A stretch of 64,000 bases of DNA from Bremerella sp. TYQ1 (GCF_020150455.1 NZ_CP083740.1:5601001-5665000); one strand, 5' to 3'. Numbered from the stretch's first letter, positions 37,272 through 46,232 are shown. Program-made: numbers and translations. The notes: a model not told the origin generated them from the sequence alone.

Positions 37272-38810
37272 CTAGTGGGTGCCTGCTTCGGCTTCGGCAT
37301 CTTCTTCTTCGGGATCGAGCGGGTCTTTAAGAAGTTCATGGACGAGCTTGCGAAGCTCGCGAACTTTGACCGGCATCGTCATAATCGCCCGGTTCTCGCC
37401 CATTTGAGCCGCCTCACGAATGGCCGTTTGACGTTCTTTGACGATCAACACGGCGGGCTTGTCTTTAGTGTGGATGTCTTCCGCAAATTGGTTGAAGCCA
37501 TCCAACGCCGCGACGCCCATGTCGATTGCACTGAAAACAATGATATCCGCAGGCGACGAATCTTCGGCGAAACGATTCAAAGCACGCTGTGGATCGCTGA
37601 TCACTAACACGCGGTAGCCATACTTTTTCAGGCGATCGCGAAGCACATTCTGCATGTCCATATTGGACTCGACGATCATGATCGTCTTGTTGTAGCCCTC
37701 GAACTGCTTGGCAATGCGTGCTTCGTTTTGGGCTTCGAGCTTGCCACGAATTTCCCCGGCGGTCGATTCGTCGCCGAGCTCCAGACGCTTAGCCGCCATC
37801 TTCAAATCCATCAGCATCTGGCCGTTGGTTTGATAGCGCTTGTCGGGGTTGGTTTCCATCGCCTTCATCACGACAGATGCCACCGAACGCGGAAGATCTG
37901 GGGCGACTTTGGCAATTGATTCGACATTCAGATAGCGTGTCGCCGCGAGCCGCTTTTGGCGATCACGAGTTTCGTAAAGCGGAATCGCACCACTGAGCAT
38001 ATGGTAATAAATGGCGCCAGCGAAGTAGATATCACTTCGTGGATCGTCACGTGGAGCATTGGTGGCGATTTCCAAACCTGCGTAGTCAACCGTACGAGGA
38101 TTGGAGGCCTGGCCATCTTCGCTGACTTGTTCAGCAAACGCCGCCAAACCGAAGTCGACGAGCTTAGCACGGCCTCGAGCCGAGATGAGCACGTTCGAGG
38201 TCTTCAAGTCACGGTGTGTCAAACCACGCTCGGCTGCGTAGGCTAAGCCAGAGGTAATGTCGATCATCAATTGGGTCGCTTCTTTCGGGCTGAATTTGCC
38301 ACGAATGCGAAGCAGATCGCGAAGGTTTTGTCCTTCGATGAACTCAATGATCAGGAAGTAGCTGGTCCCCTGCTGATACATCGAGGTTTCAGAATGGACC
38401 TCGTAAATAGGACAGATATTCGGATGACGTAGCCCTTTGCCCAGTTCACCTTCCGTCATGAACTGCGACGCACGCTTCGGATCTTCGCTGAATCGTCGTC
38501 GAAGCACCTTCGCGGCGACCACTTTGCCGGTGTCTTTGTGGACTGTGCGGAACACGCGTGCGAACGTTCCGGTACCGATCATGTACAGGACTTTGTAGTC
38601 GCCGTAAAAGTAGCCGGTACGGAGTCCTTTCACGACTCGCTCGACCTGATAGTTGGTCATCAGCTCTTTACGGAGCATCAGATTCTGGAATTCACCCAGA
38701 GAGACTTCGCGAGTTCCCAGTTCGCTCCAGACCTGCTCGACTTGCCGATGCTCGAGAAGGTTGAAATCGATAACGCGCTGCGCAAATTCTTCGGCGGTGA
38801 GATCAGCCAT
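37272..38810 (-). CDS. Ser/Thr protein kinase with C-terminal degenerate receiver domain
   Basis: A 512-residue soluble kinase. Residues 1-65 form a helical domain typical of planctomycete kinases. The kinase domain spans about 70-345, with glycine loop IGTGTFARVF, Lys101, HRDLKTSN (199-206) and DFG (219-221), so catalytic residues are intact. Residues 376-495 look like a receiver domain (TIMIVESNMDMQNVLRDRL, then PADIIVFSAIDMG). The phospho-acceptor Asp position is Ser427, one of the acidic pair is Ser382, and the late Lys-Pro is MPVK, so it is unlikely to accept phosphate. An acidic tail ends the protein. ATG at 38810 has AGGAAG upstream. Confidence 0.88.
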   Translation of the reverse strand: MADLTAEEFAQRVIDFNLLEHRQVEQVWSELGTREVSLGEFQNLMLRKELMTNYQVERVVKGLRTGYFYGDYKVLYMIGTGTFARVFRTVHKDTGKVVAAKVLRRRFSEDPKRASQFMTEGELGKGLRHPNICPIYEVHSETSMYQQGTSYFLIIEFIEGQNLRDLLRIRGKFSPKEATQLMIDITSGLAYAAERGLTHRDLKTSNVLISARGRAKLVDFGLAAFAEQVSEDGQASNPRTVDYAGLEIATNAPRDDPRSDIYFAGAIYYHMLSGAIPLYETRDRQKRLAATRYLNVESIAKVAPDLPRSVASVVMKAMETNPDKRYQTNGQMLMDLKMAAKRLELGDESTAGEIRGKLEAQNEARIAKQFEGYNKTIMIVESNMDMQNVLRDRLKKYGYRVLVISDPQRALNRFAEDSSPADIIVFSAIDMGVAALDGFNQFAEDIHTKDKPAVLIVKERQTAIREAAQMGENRAIMTMPVKVRELRKLVHELLKDPLDPEEEDAEAEAGTH

Positions 38811-39194
38811 AAAATCTTCCTGGCCCCCGACCGTCCAGCAGCGACCGGGGCACCTCTTCAATCTGGGTGAGAATATGTTGGATGAGATGTCTGTTCCGAA
38901 CGATATGTTATTCGACTTTTTGGGTGAAAGCAAATTGTCGTCATGCAAAACTAATTCACTAACGGTTCGATCGGGGGGACGGGCGCAAGGCACAGTTGGT
39001 ATGATCGTTAAATTTTCTTCGATCGGCTGTAAGTGACCGCAGTCAAATAAGTTCCGGGTGATGGTTTATGACTAAAACCTTATTTCGCCCCTGGAAATCC
39101 ACCGCAGATAATGCCAAGATATGGCCGTTTGTGGACGAGATTCTGCCGCGTTCACTGGTTATGTAGCGATCTCTGGGCTGAGCGAGTAGGCGAA
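38811..39194. other. Divergent region between the kinase and glmU
   Basis: 384 bases with promoters expected for both directions. A TATGAT at 39000-39005 is a possible -10, but no -35 matches. I see no gene. Confidence 0.4.
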
Positions 39195-39944
39195 ATGGGA
39201 AAGCGGATTGCAATTGTCCTGGCTGCCGGAAAAGGTACCCGGATGCAGTCGGATATGCCGAAGGTCCTCTTTCCGGTCTTGCAGCGACCCATGATCGAGT
39301 ACGTGCTGGACGCTTTACGTCAGGTCGGTGTCGAACAGATCATCTGTGTCGTTGGCTATCGTGCTGACGATGTTCGCCAGGCCCTCAGCAGCCACGACGA
39401 CGTAGTATTTGTCGAGCAAACCGAGCAGCTTGGTACTGGGCACGCCGTTCAGATGTGTCTGGATGAACTGCGAAAAGTCGATGGAAGCGTTGTCGTATTG
39501 GCTGGGGATTCTCCTTTGGTTCAGTCGTCGTCGCTGAAAGAGCTTTTCGAGGCTTTTGAATCTGGCGGGCATGCGTGTCTGTTGGGTACTCTGAAACGAG
39601 ACAATCCGACAGGACTTGGGCGGATTGTGCGAGATTCATCGGGTGTTTTCGAGGGAATCGTCGAGGAAAAGGATGCATCCCCTGAGCAGCGAGCGATTGA
39701 CGAGGTGAACATGAGCACCTACGTTTTTCAGGCTTCGCGGCTCGTCGAGGCTCTAACGCGGCTCGACAACAATAATGCCCAAGGTGAGTACTACTTGACC
39801 GACTGCCCCAAGATTTTGAAGGGGCTCGGAGACAAAGTAGACGCGGTACCGGTACTGAAGTCTTGTGAAGCGTACAGTATTAATTCGCGCGACCAACTCG
39901 CAGAGGTGGAGCGTGTGATGGCGGAAATTGGTTACAATAGTTGA
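39195..39944 (+). CDS. glmU: UDP-N-acetylglucosamine pyrophosphorylase domain protein (GlmU N-terminal half only)
   Basis: Makes UDP-GlcNAc from GlcNAc-1-P and UTP for cell-wall and surface glycans. The 249-residue protein has the nucleotidyltransferase motif LAAGKGTRMQSDMPKVLFPV, QLGTGHAVQMCLDEL, VLAGDSPLV, EEKDASPEQRAIDEVNMSTYVF and QGEYYLTDCPKIL. It ends at the point where bifunctional GlmU continues into the left-handed beta-helix acetyltransferase, which is absent. The start at 39195 has an AGG a few bases upstream; a longer frame to 39111 has no family match. A hairpin terminator and then prs follow. Confidence 0.9.
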   Translation: MGKRIAIVLAAGKGTRMQSDMPKVLFPVLQRPMIEYVLDALRQVGVEQIICVVGYRADDVRQALSSHDDVVFVEQTEQLGTGHAVQMCLDELRKVDGSVVVLAGDSPLVQSSSLKELFEAFESGGHACLLGTLKRDNPTGLGRIVRDSSGVFEGIVEEKDASPEQRAIDEVNMSTYVFQASRLVEALTRLDNNNAQGEYYLTDCPKILKGLGDKVDAVPVLKSCEAYSINSRDQLAEVERVMAEIGYNS

Positions 39945-39955
39945 ATGGTCGTGTG

Positions 39956-39980
39956 AGGGGCTTTTGAGCCCCTTTCTTTG
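39956..39980 (+). terminator. Intrinsic terminator after glmU
   Basis: A 7-bp stem, AGGGGCT with AGCCCCT (39956-39962 and 39967-39973), followed by a T-rich run. It lies only 50 bases before prs, so read-through may be partial. Confidence 0.7.
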
Positions 39981-40029
39981 TTCCTGGCGTCTTTTTCGAT
40001 AACTCCCAGACGGTTGCCCAGTTTGCGTC

Positions 40030-40986
40030 ATGCGTGAGATCAAAATCTTTAGCGGTCGTGCTAACCCTAAGCTTGCCGAAGATGTCTGCAATTTCCTGCA
40101 TCTGAAGCTCGGCCGTGTCGCGCTGGGGGAATTCCCGGACGGAGAAATCCAGTGCAAGATCGAGGAAGATGTTCGCGGACGCGATGTCTTCCTGGTTCAG
40201 CCAACTTGCCCGCCGGTGAACAACAATCTGATGGAATTGCTGGTCATGATCGACAGTTGTCGTCGTGCCAGTGCCGAGCGAATCACTGCTGTAATTCCCT
40301 ACTATGGCTACGCCCGACAGGACCGAAAGGATGAGGGGCGTGTTCCCATTACGGCCAAACTAGTCGCTGACTTGATCACTAGTGCTGGGGCGGACCGCGT
40401 GCTGACGATGGACCTGCATGCGGCCCAAATTCAGGGCTTTTTTAACGTTCCCGTCGACCACTTGAATGCCTCGCCGGTCCTTAATCACTACTTTCTAAGC
40501 CTTGGCATTCCGACGGAAGAACTGTGCGTAGTGAGTCCCGATGCGGGAAGTATCAAGCGGGCTGTGACGCATCATCGTCGGTTGAATGGTGAGCTGGCGA
40601 TCGTCGATAAACGTCGGACGAGTGCTCATGAGACGACAACCAAAAACATTATTGGTGGCCCTGTCGAAGGAAAAACAGCGGTTATCTTCGACGATATGAT
40701 CAGCACAGCTGGATCAATTTGCGGTGCAGCTAAAGTCGTTCACAAAGCCGGGGCCCGCGAAATCTACATCGCGGCGACGCATGGAGTGCTTTGCGGTCCG
40801 GCGGTGGCTCGGCTTCAAGCAGCACCGATCAAAGAGTTGATCCTGACTGATACGATTCCTCAGAAGTCGCAGGACCTTCTGGGAAATATGAAGGTCCTTT
40901 CTGTCGCTCCACTGTTAGGGGAAGCGATCAAGCGAATTCACAACGACGAATCGATTAGTGCTCTCTTTCGAGAGAACATCGCCTAG
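40030..40986 (+). CDS. prs: Ribose-phosphate pyrophosphokinase
   Basis: Makes PRPP from ribose 5-phosphate and ATP for nucleotide, His and Trp synthesis. The 318 residues match the family end to end: IKIFSGRANPKLAEDVCNFL, GEIQCKIEEDVRGRDVFLVQPTCPPVNNNLMELL, RITAVIPYYGYARQDRKDEGR, MDLHAAQIQGFFNVPVDHL, SPDAGSIKRA and the PRPP-binding VIFDDMISTAGSICGAA. The order glmU-prs-rplY-pth recalls Bacillus gcaD-prs-ctc-pth. Its TAG stop overlaps the stop of the minus-strand GroES-like gene. Confidence 0.97.
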   Translation: MREIKIFSGRANPKLAEDVCNFLHLKLGRVALGEFPDGEIQCKIEEDVRGRDVFLVQPTCPPVNNNLMELLVMIDSCRRASAERITAVIPYYGYARQDRKDEGRVPITAKLVADLITSAGADRVLTMDLHAAQIQGFFNVPVDHLNASPVLNHYFLSLGIPTEELCVVSPDAGSIKRAVTHHRRLNGELAIVDKRRTSAHETTTKNIIGGPVEGKTAVIFDDMISTAGSICGAAKVVHKAGAREIYIAATHGVLCGPAVARLQAAPIKELILTDTIPQKSQDLLGNMKVLSVAPLLGEAIKRIHNDESISALFRENIA

Positions 40987-41324
40987 TCTTCCTTGGTCGT
41001 CTTTTTGCCGGTTTCGCGGCGGAAAACGGCGACGACATCTTCCACGGGGACGACAAACAGCTGGTTGTCGGTCTCGAAGTCGACTGGAATCGCTTCCTTC
41101 GGGTGGAACAAGATTTTGTCGTATTGGCGAAGCGGGAAATCTTCGTCGTTCTCAATTCGTGTGGAAATCGCCACGATTCGACCGGTGATCGTCGGAATTT
41201 CGGCCTGATCCGGCAGCGCAATGCCCCCTTTGGTGGTCCGTTTCGGTTCGTCTTTCCGGACGAGCACGCGGTCACCGATCGGTTCGACATATTCAATCAC
41301 TTTGCTGCGGGTCGATTTGGCCAT
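40983..41324 (-). CDS. groES: GroES-like co-chaperonin, orphan
   Basis: A 113-residue protein with the GroES pattern: EYVEPIGDRVLVRKDEPKRTT, the mobile loop KGGIALPDQAE, GRIVAIS, QYDKILFHPKEAIPVDFETDNQLFVVPVEDVVAVF, plus a short basic tail. A full-length chaperonin partner would be GroEL, but no groEL lies in this window, so it is an orphan copy. It sits between prs and rplY on the opposite strand, interrupting that conserved gene order, and ends within the prs stop codon. The start at 41324 gives the normal N-terminus. Confidence 0.85.
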   Translation of the reverse strand: MAKSTRSKVIEYVEPIGDRVLVRKDEPKRTTKGGIALPDQAEIPTITGRIVAISTRIENDEDFPLRQYDKILFHPKEAIPVDFETDNQLFVVPVEDVVAVFRRETGKKTTKED

Positions 41325-41797
41325 GAGTTTCCGGATTCTGGGTAAGCAATTTGGGAGAGCATTTCGCTTTCCATTCAATTGTTCTTAAAGAAAGCAGATT
41401 AGCAATCCCCCGCCGCGAATCGTCAACAATGGGACGATTTCGGTACTGATCCAACACCTAAGATGCGAGATGGTTTCTCTAAAGTTCGATTCGGTATTGG
41501 TTTACGTCGGTAGATTGCCCGTCTTTTTTAAGAGAATTCCCAGGGCTAATTCGACCGTTTTGCTGGGGCTTTGGGCAATTCTCGAATTCCGCTTGACATG
41601 AATTCGGCTGGGACGCCTTGTTTGGACTTGCCAACGGCAGATTGTTTGGCAAAATAACCAGTTTCCAAAATTACGAAGTTGGTCCTCAGGGAGCTTACGC
41701 TCTTTGGGCGAACCACTTTCGATAGATAAGACCCGACCAGACGCACCATTTGCCCGGTCGCCCTAGACAACACTTACTGACTGCGGAACAAGTTTTC
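41325..41797. other. Divergent groES-like/rplY region
   Basis: 473 bases that must hold promoters for both directions. A TTGACA at 41593-41598 is the only consensus-like -35 on the plus strand, with no good -10 at the right spacing. No gene or hairpin stands out. Confidence 0.4.
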
Positions 41798-42079
41798 ATG
41801 GCCGAAACACTCAAAGCCACGAAGCGAGAAAAGACCGGCAAGATCGCCAATCGCAACCTGCGTCGTGACGGGAAAATCCCCGCCGTTTTGTACGGTGCAG
41901 GCAAGGAAGTCATTAACTTGGAACTGTGTGCCGAGCAGTTCGATGTGATCGTGCGTCACGGTGCCAAGGACATTAACCTGGAAGGAGACGTTACCGAGAG
42001 CGTCGTCATGCGAGAGGTCCAATGGGACACTTTCGGGACGGAAGTTCTTCACGTCGACTTCTACCGAGCCGGTAACTAA
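41798..42079 (+). CDS. rplY: 50S ribosomal protein L25, short form
   Basis: Binds 5S rRNA in the large subunit. The 93-residue protein has the L25 core: REKTGKIANRNLRRDGKIPAVLYGAGKEVINLEL, DVTESVVMREVQWDTFGTEVLHVDFYRA. It ends exactly where the L25 domain ends, like the E. coli 94-residue protein, and lacks the C-terminal domain of CTC-type L25 found in many other bacteria. The ATG at 41798 starts the family N-terminus; a longer frame from 41750 is not supported. pth follows after 38 bases. Confidence 0.92.
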   Translation: MAETLKATKREKTGKIANRNLRRDGKIPAVLYGAGKEVINLELCAEQFDVIVRHGAKDINLEGDVTESVVMREVQWDTFGTEVLHVDFYRAGN

Positions 42080-42117
42080 GTCGGCCGATTGCCGCTGGTG
42101 TTGATTGACTGGATGTG

Positions 42118-42678
42118 ATGAAACTCGTCGTCGGGCTCGGAAATCCAGGCAAAAAGTACGAAGGCACCCGGCATAATGTGGGCTTCGACGTGCTCGATAC
42201 GCTGGCAAAACGCCATAGCGCATCGCAGCCGAAAGCGAAGTTCAACGGTCAACTGACCGAACTGGGTGTTGGTGGTCAAAAGCTGATGTTGCTTTGGCCG
42301 CACACCTTTATGAACAAAAGCGGAAACAGTGTTCGACCTGCATTCGACTTTTATAAGTTAACGCGGGACGACGTTTTGGTTGTATGCGACGATTTCAATC
42401 TCCCTTTGGCGAAGCTTCGCATGAAGGGGAAAGGATCGGCAGGCGGCCAAAATGGCCTAGCGGATGTAATACAAAAGCTCGGCTCCGATGAGGTTCCCCG
42501 GCTTCGTGTCGGAATCGGACCTCCGCGAGAAGGAGCCGATGTGGCTGGATACGTTTTGAGCAGTTTTGCCAAGGCGGAAAAGCCTGAGATCGATTTGTGT
42601 GTTGAGCGTGCTGCTTCGGCAGTCGAAGACTGGGCAACCCAGGGTTTGACGCACACAATGAATCAATACAACGGATAA
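42118..42678 (+). CDS. pth: Peptidyl-tRNA hydrolase
   Basis: Releases tRNA from peptidyl-tRNA that dropped off ribosomes. The 186-residue protein has MKLVVGLGNPGKKYEGTRHNVGFDVLD with the catalytic His of RHNVG, PHTFMNKSGNSVRPAF, VVCDDFNLPLAKLRMKGKGSAGGQNGL and VPRLRVGIGPP. All are family hallmarks. The ATG at 42118 directly follows an in-frame GTG at 42115; both give the same protein except one residue. It is in the rplY-pth-rpsF series. Confidence 0.96.
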   Translation: MKLVVGLGNPGKKYEGTRHNVGFDVLDTLAKRHSASQPKAKFNGQLTELGVGGQKLMLLWPHTFMNKSGNSVRPAFDFYKLTRDDVLVVCDDFNLPLAKLRMKGKGSAGGQNGLADVIQKLGSDEVPRLRVGIGPPREGADVAGYVLSSFAKAEKPEIDLCVERAASAVEDWATQGLTHTMNQYNG

Positions 42679-42775
42679 GAATTTCACTACCAACGTGACT
42701 ATTCCACTGGCCCAGCAAGCGAGTGGTTAATCACTCACCGATCATTTTGACGTCGACATTCGAGGAGTAGAAACC

Positions 42776-43210
42776 TTGGCGGCTTACGTTTACGAGGGGA
42801 TGTTCATTCTGGACTCCAACCGGTATGGAAAGGATCCCAATGGGGTCTCCGGAAAAATCAACGCCCTGGTTGAAAAGCTGGGAGGCGAAATCCTAGTTAG
42901 CCGCATGTGGGCGGAACAACGCTTGGCGTACCCGATCAACGGGCAGCGTCGTGGTACCTACTGGTTGACCTACTTCCGCTTGGACAGCTCGCAAATGGAC
43001 GAGTTGAACTACGCGTGCAATATCAACGACGACATGCTGCGATACTTGTTCATCAAGCAAGATCCTCGCCTGGTCGACATGTTGATCGCTCACGCCGAAG
43101 GTCACGAATTCGCCGGTGACGACGACTCGGATTCTTCCGGCTCGAGCGATAGCGATGACGAAGATTCGTCCTCCGAAGGTGAAGAAGAAACCGTCGAAGC
43201 AGCAGACTAG
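42776..43210 (+). CDS. rpsF: 30S ribosomal protein S6 with acidic Ser/Asp-rich tail
   Basis: Small subunit platform protein that pairs with S18. The first 105 residues match S6 (YVYEGMFILDSNRYGKD, VSRMWAEQRLAYPINGQRRGTYWLTYF, DDMLRYLFIKQDPRLVDML). Residues about 115-144 form an acidic tail rich in Asp, Ser and Glu, unlike the poly-Glu tail made by RimK in E. coli but possibly analogous. The start is TTG at 42776, with AGGAG nine bases upstream. rpsR, which often follows, is not found. Confidence 0.94.
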   Translation: MAAYVYEGMFILDSNRYGKDPNGVSGKINALVEKLGGEILVSRMWAEQRLAYPINGQRRGTYWLTYFRLDSSQMDELNYACNINDDMLRYLFIKQDPRLVDMLIAHAEGHEFAGDDDSDSSGSSDSDDEDSSSEGEEETVEAAD

Positions 43211-43276
43211 TTTCTGCTTAAGCTTTCCCGGTTCCAACCCAGTCGATTTTGAATTTCCCCCTGAAGGAGCGTCACG

Positions 43277-43783
43277 ATGGCAAGTTTCAACCGAGTAATT
43301 CTGGTCGGGAACCTGACACGGGACATCGATTTGCGATACGTCTCCGGCGGAGGAACAGCCGTCACCGAGCTGGGCCTGGCGGTCAATGATCGACGCAAAA
43401 CGCAATCGGGCGAATGGGTTGACGAGACCACGTTCGTCGATGTGACGTTGTGGGGACGGACTGCGGAAATTGCTAGTGAATACCTGAGCAAGGGTGCCCC
43501 TGTTTTGATTGAAGGACGCCTCAAGCTCGACACGTGGGAAACAGACGGCCAGAAGCGTTCCAAGCTTCGCGTCGTCGGCGAAAAGATGCAGATGCTCGGC
43601 GGACGAGACGGGAGCGGCGGCGGTGGAAGCCGTGGCGGTTCGCGACCTCCGCAACGGCAATCGCAACCTCAGGGTGGCGGTGGCTACGGCCAGGGCGGTT
43701 CGAGCGACTACGATTCCTACGATGACGGCAGCTTCGGGGGACAAGGTTCCCAAGGCGCCGCTGACGACGACATTCCGTTTTAG
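43277..43783 (+). CDS. ssb: Single-stranded DNA-binding protein
   Basis: The 168-residue protein has the OB fold ([37 protein letters not shown] through [24 protein letters not shown]), then a Gly/Gln/Ser/Arg-rich disordered linker from about residue 112, and the interaction tip DDDIPF at the C-terminus that recruits repair and replication proteins. Being next to rplI and dnaB matches the common rpsF-ssb cluster. The ATG at 43277 has AAGGAG nine bases upstream. Confidence 0.96.
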   Translation: MASFNRVILVGNLTRDIDLRYVSGGGTAVTELGLAVNDRRKTQSGEWVDETTFVDVTLWGRTAEIASEYLSKGAPVLIEGRLKLDTWETDGQKRSKLRVVGEKMQMLGGRDGSGGGGSRGGSRPPQRQSQPQGGGGYGQGGSSDYDSYDDGSFGGQGSQGAADDDIPF

Positions 43784-43868
43784 TGGCTGGCGGTCGACTT
43801 GCTCGACGTCACCTGACATTGTAAATAACGATCGCCAATCCACTGGCAAATCTTGGAAATAGCAAACC

Positions 43869-44393
43869 ATGCCAACTCGATCTGAAAAGCACAAAGCACG
43901 TCCTTGGAAGCGTCTTCCTAAAGGCAAAAACGGCGGTATCGAACTGCTGCTGATCCAATCGGTTGACCACCTTGGCAAGCCTGGCGACGTTGTCGAAGTT
44001 CGTCCTGGCTACGCCAACAACTACCTGATCCCACAGGGCTTGGCGACCGTCGCAACGACGCATCACAAGCGTATGGTCGAAAAGCACAAAGCAAAGCTGG
44101 CCGAGATCGAAAAGTCGCGTTTGGCCGGTCTGCGTGCAATCGCCGATTTGCTCAATCGTCAAAGTGTTACGATCGAAGCCAATGCCAACGACGAAGGCCA
44201 CTTGTATGGCAGCGTTGGTCAGGCCGAAATCGTTGCGGCATTGAAAGAGCAGAACTTCACCGTGACCCCAGATCAGGTTCGCCTGCAAGGTCCGCTGAAA
44301 GAACTCGGTTTGTATACCGTTAAGATTCACCTTCATGCCGAAATTGAATCGGAACTGAAGGTTTGGGTTGTTCCGACCGTCGCCGGCGAATAA
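43869..44393 (+). CDS. rplI: 50S ribosomal protein L9 with N-terminal extension
   Basis: The L9 core starts at about residue 24 (IELLLIQSVDHLGKPGDVVEVRPGYANNYLIPQGLA) and continues through the long central helix and the C-terminal domain ending VKIHLHAEIESELKVWVVPT. A basic, about 23-residue extension precedes the core, which is absent in most L9 proteins. It sits between ssb and dnaB, the usual neighbourhood, though rpsR is missing. ATG at 43869. Confidence 0.94.
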   Translation: MPTRSEKHKARPWKRLPKGKNGGIELLLIQSVDHLGKPGDVVEVRPGYANNYLIPQGLATVATTHHKRMVEKHKAKLAEIEKSRLAGLRAIADLLNRQSVTIEANANDEGHLYGSVGQAEIVAALKEQNFTVTPDQVRLQGPLKELGLYTVKIHLHAEIESELKVWVVPTVAGE

Positions 44394-44792
44394 TTTCGCT
44401 CGCTCGGTCAGGTGCGAGATTCGCACTGAGTTTAATCGTGCACAGCCGCCGCAAAAGTCCGGCACCGCATAGCACGCTACGGCATGCCTCTTGAGTCGAA
44501 TTTACTTTGACTCGAGGCTTGTTGGTCTTAGTAAGTCGCACTCCCTTTTTCCAAAGGTGACGAAGCTCGGTCGGCTCCCTGGCGAAATCGCCGGCCTTGA
44601 TAGCTTCCCCAGCGGACACTCAAAAACTCCTCGGCCTCCCCGAGGAGTTTTTTTATGCTTGTCGTTTCATCTTGTGATCGCTCGTCGCCAAATGCCTAAA
44701 TCTGGCGTCTTGATTGTGCTGACTGCAAGGCGCGGTACGATGGAACACGAAGTCAGGCAGACGTTTTCTCAACCTACGGACGGAGCACATCC
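44394..44792. other. rplI-dnaB intergenic region
   Basis: About 400 bases holding the terminator at 44622 and, downstream of it, the dnaB leader. I see no small gene. No strong promoter was identified, though the terminator implies one for dnaB. Confidence 0.45.
44622..44654 (+). terminator. Strong intrinsic terminator before dnaB
   Basis: A 13-bp stem (arms 44622-44634 and 44640-44652, AAAAACTCCTCGG pairing with its complement), 5-base loop, then T-run. This ends the rpsF-ssb-rplI transcript. Confidence 0.9.
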
Positions 44793-46232
44793 TTGGCTAC
44801 CGGTAGCAAATCGAAGAAGCGACGGTTTGAGGATCGAGAAGAGGTAAGCACCAATATTCTCGATAACCAGCCGCCCTGCAGCGTCGAGGCAGAGCATTGC
44901 GTGCTCGGCAGTATTATTTTGCTGCCTGACGTTCTCGACGACGTCATCATGGTTCTTCGGCCGGAGGACTTCTATGACGATGCCAATAAGAAGCTCTTCG
45001 AGCATATGGTCGACTTGCACAACAGTGGACGCAAGATTGACGTCACCCTGCTAAGCGAGCATCTGCGTGACACTGGCGACTGGGAATTCGTCGGTGGCGC
45101 GGCATATCTCGCCAAAGTCGCGCGAAGCGTACCACATGCGGCCCATGCGGTGAGCTACGCTGAGATTGTTCGGAAGAAAGCAACAAGCCGAAATCTTATT
45201 CTCGCCGCCACGGACATCTTGCAAGATGCCTATCAGGAAGCAGGCAAGCCGGAAGAATTGATCGGCCGGGCGGAACAGAAGATCTTTAGCATTCTCGACG
45301 GTCGCGACAGTCGAAGCATGGCCAGCATGCGCGAGATCGTGACCGTGGCGATGGAACGCATTGATGCCCGGCTCCGTGGCGAAGCGAATGAAGATGGTGT
45401 GCTGACAGGGTTCGCTGATCTCGATGAGATGACGAGCGGTTTCCATGGAAGTCAGCTGCTGATCCTCGCGGCTCGTCCAGCTATGGGTAAAACAGCGTTC
45501 GCAATGAATATCGCTGAAAACGTGGCTGTTCACGACAAAGTCCCGGTGCTGTTCGTCAGCTTGGAAATGGGCTCGGTCGAGTTATGCGACCGACTCTTGT
45601 GTAGCGTTGCGAGAGTCAACGGTCACCGACTGCGTAATGGCACGCTCAGCAATGAAGATCGTGCTCGCTTAATCGAGAAGTCTTCGTTGGTAGGCGAAGC
45701 CCCGCTGTTTGTGGACGACTCGCCAAGTCGAACGGTGGCAGAAATCGCGGCGTCTGCTCGACGAATTATTCGTAACGAGAAGCGTCTTGGTTTGATCGTT
45801 ATCGACTATTTGCAGCTGATCGAGCCGGACAATGCAGAAGATCCACGGCAAGAACAAGTCGCCAAGATCGCTCGGCGATTAAAAGGTTTGGCTCGTGAAA
45901 TGAACGTGCCGATCTTGTGTCTCGCCCAGTTGAACCGGCAAGCGGAAGTCTCGAAAGACAACAAGCCGAAGCTTAGTCACCTTCGTGAATCGGGGGCCAT
46001 CGAGCAGGATGCCGACGTCGTCATGTTCGTCCACCGTGAGGAATACTATCACCACGGCGAAGAACGCGAACAGTACGCCGGTCAGGCCGAAATCATTATC
46101 GGTAAGCAGCGTGCAGGCCCCGTTGGCGATATCAAGCTGACTTGGCTCAAGGACTTTACGCGATTTGAGAACGCATTCGACCGCGAGCCAGACGATTTCT
46201 CGGCATTCAACCAAGGCGAGGGAGGCTTTTAA
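44793..46232 (+). CDS. dnaB: Replicative DNA helicase
   Basis: Hexameric 5'-3' helicase at the replication fork. The 479-residue protein has the N-terminal helical domain (PPCSVEAEHCVLGSIILLPDVLDDV), a linker, and the RecA-like domain with Walker A in ARPAMGKTAFAMNIAENV, Walker B in LIVIDYLQLI, and the LAQLNRQAE and LRESGAIEQDADVVMFVHREEYY segments. The start is TTG at 44793; an earlier ATG in frame is not seen. The last codons are part of a terminator stem. Confidence 0.97.
   Translation: MATGSKSKKRRFEDREEVSTNILDNQPPCSVEAEHCVLGSIILLPDVLDDVIMVLRPEDFYDDANKKLFEHMVDLHNSGRKIDVTLLSEHLRDTGDWEFVGGAAYLAKVARSVPHAAHAVSYAEIVRKKATSRNLILAATDILQDAYQEAGKPEELIGRAEQKIFSILDGRDSRSMASMREIVTVAMERIDARLRGEANEDGVLTGFADLDEMTSGFHGSQLLILAARPAMGKTAFAMNIAENVAVHDKVPVLFVSLEMGSVELCDRLLCSVARVNGHRLRNGTLSNEDRARLIEKSSLVGEAPLFVDDSPSRTVAEIAASARRIIRNEKRLGLIVIDYLQLIEPDNAEDPRQEQVAKIARRLKGLAREMNVPILCLAQLNRQAEVSKDNKPKLSHLRESGAIEQDADVVMFVHREEYYHHGEEREQYAGQAEIIIGKQRAGPVGDIKLTWLKDFTRFENAFDREPDDFSAFNQGEGGF

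Noticed and set aside
39195..39944. GlmU acetyltransferase half lost to a frameshift
   Set aside because: The sequence after the stop is a terminator and then prs; no beta-helix repeats occur in any frame.
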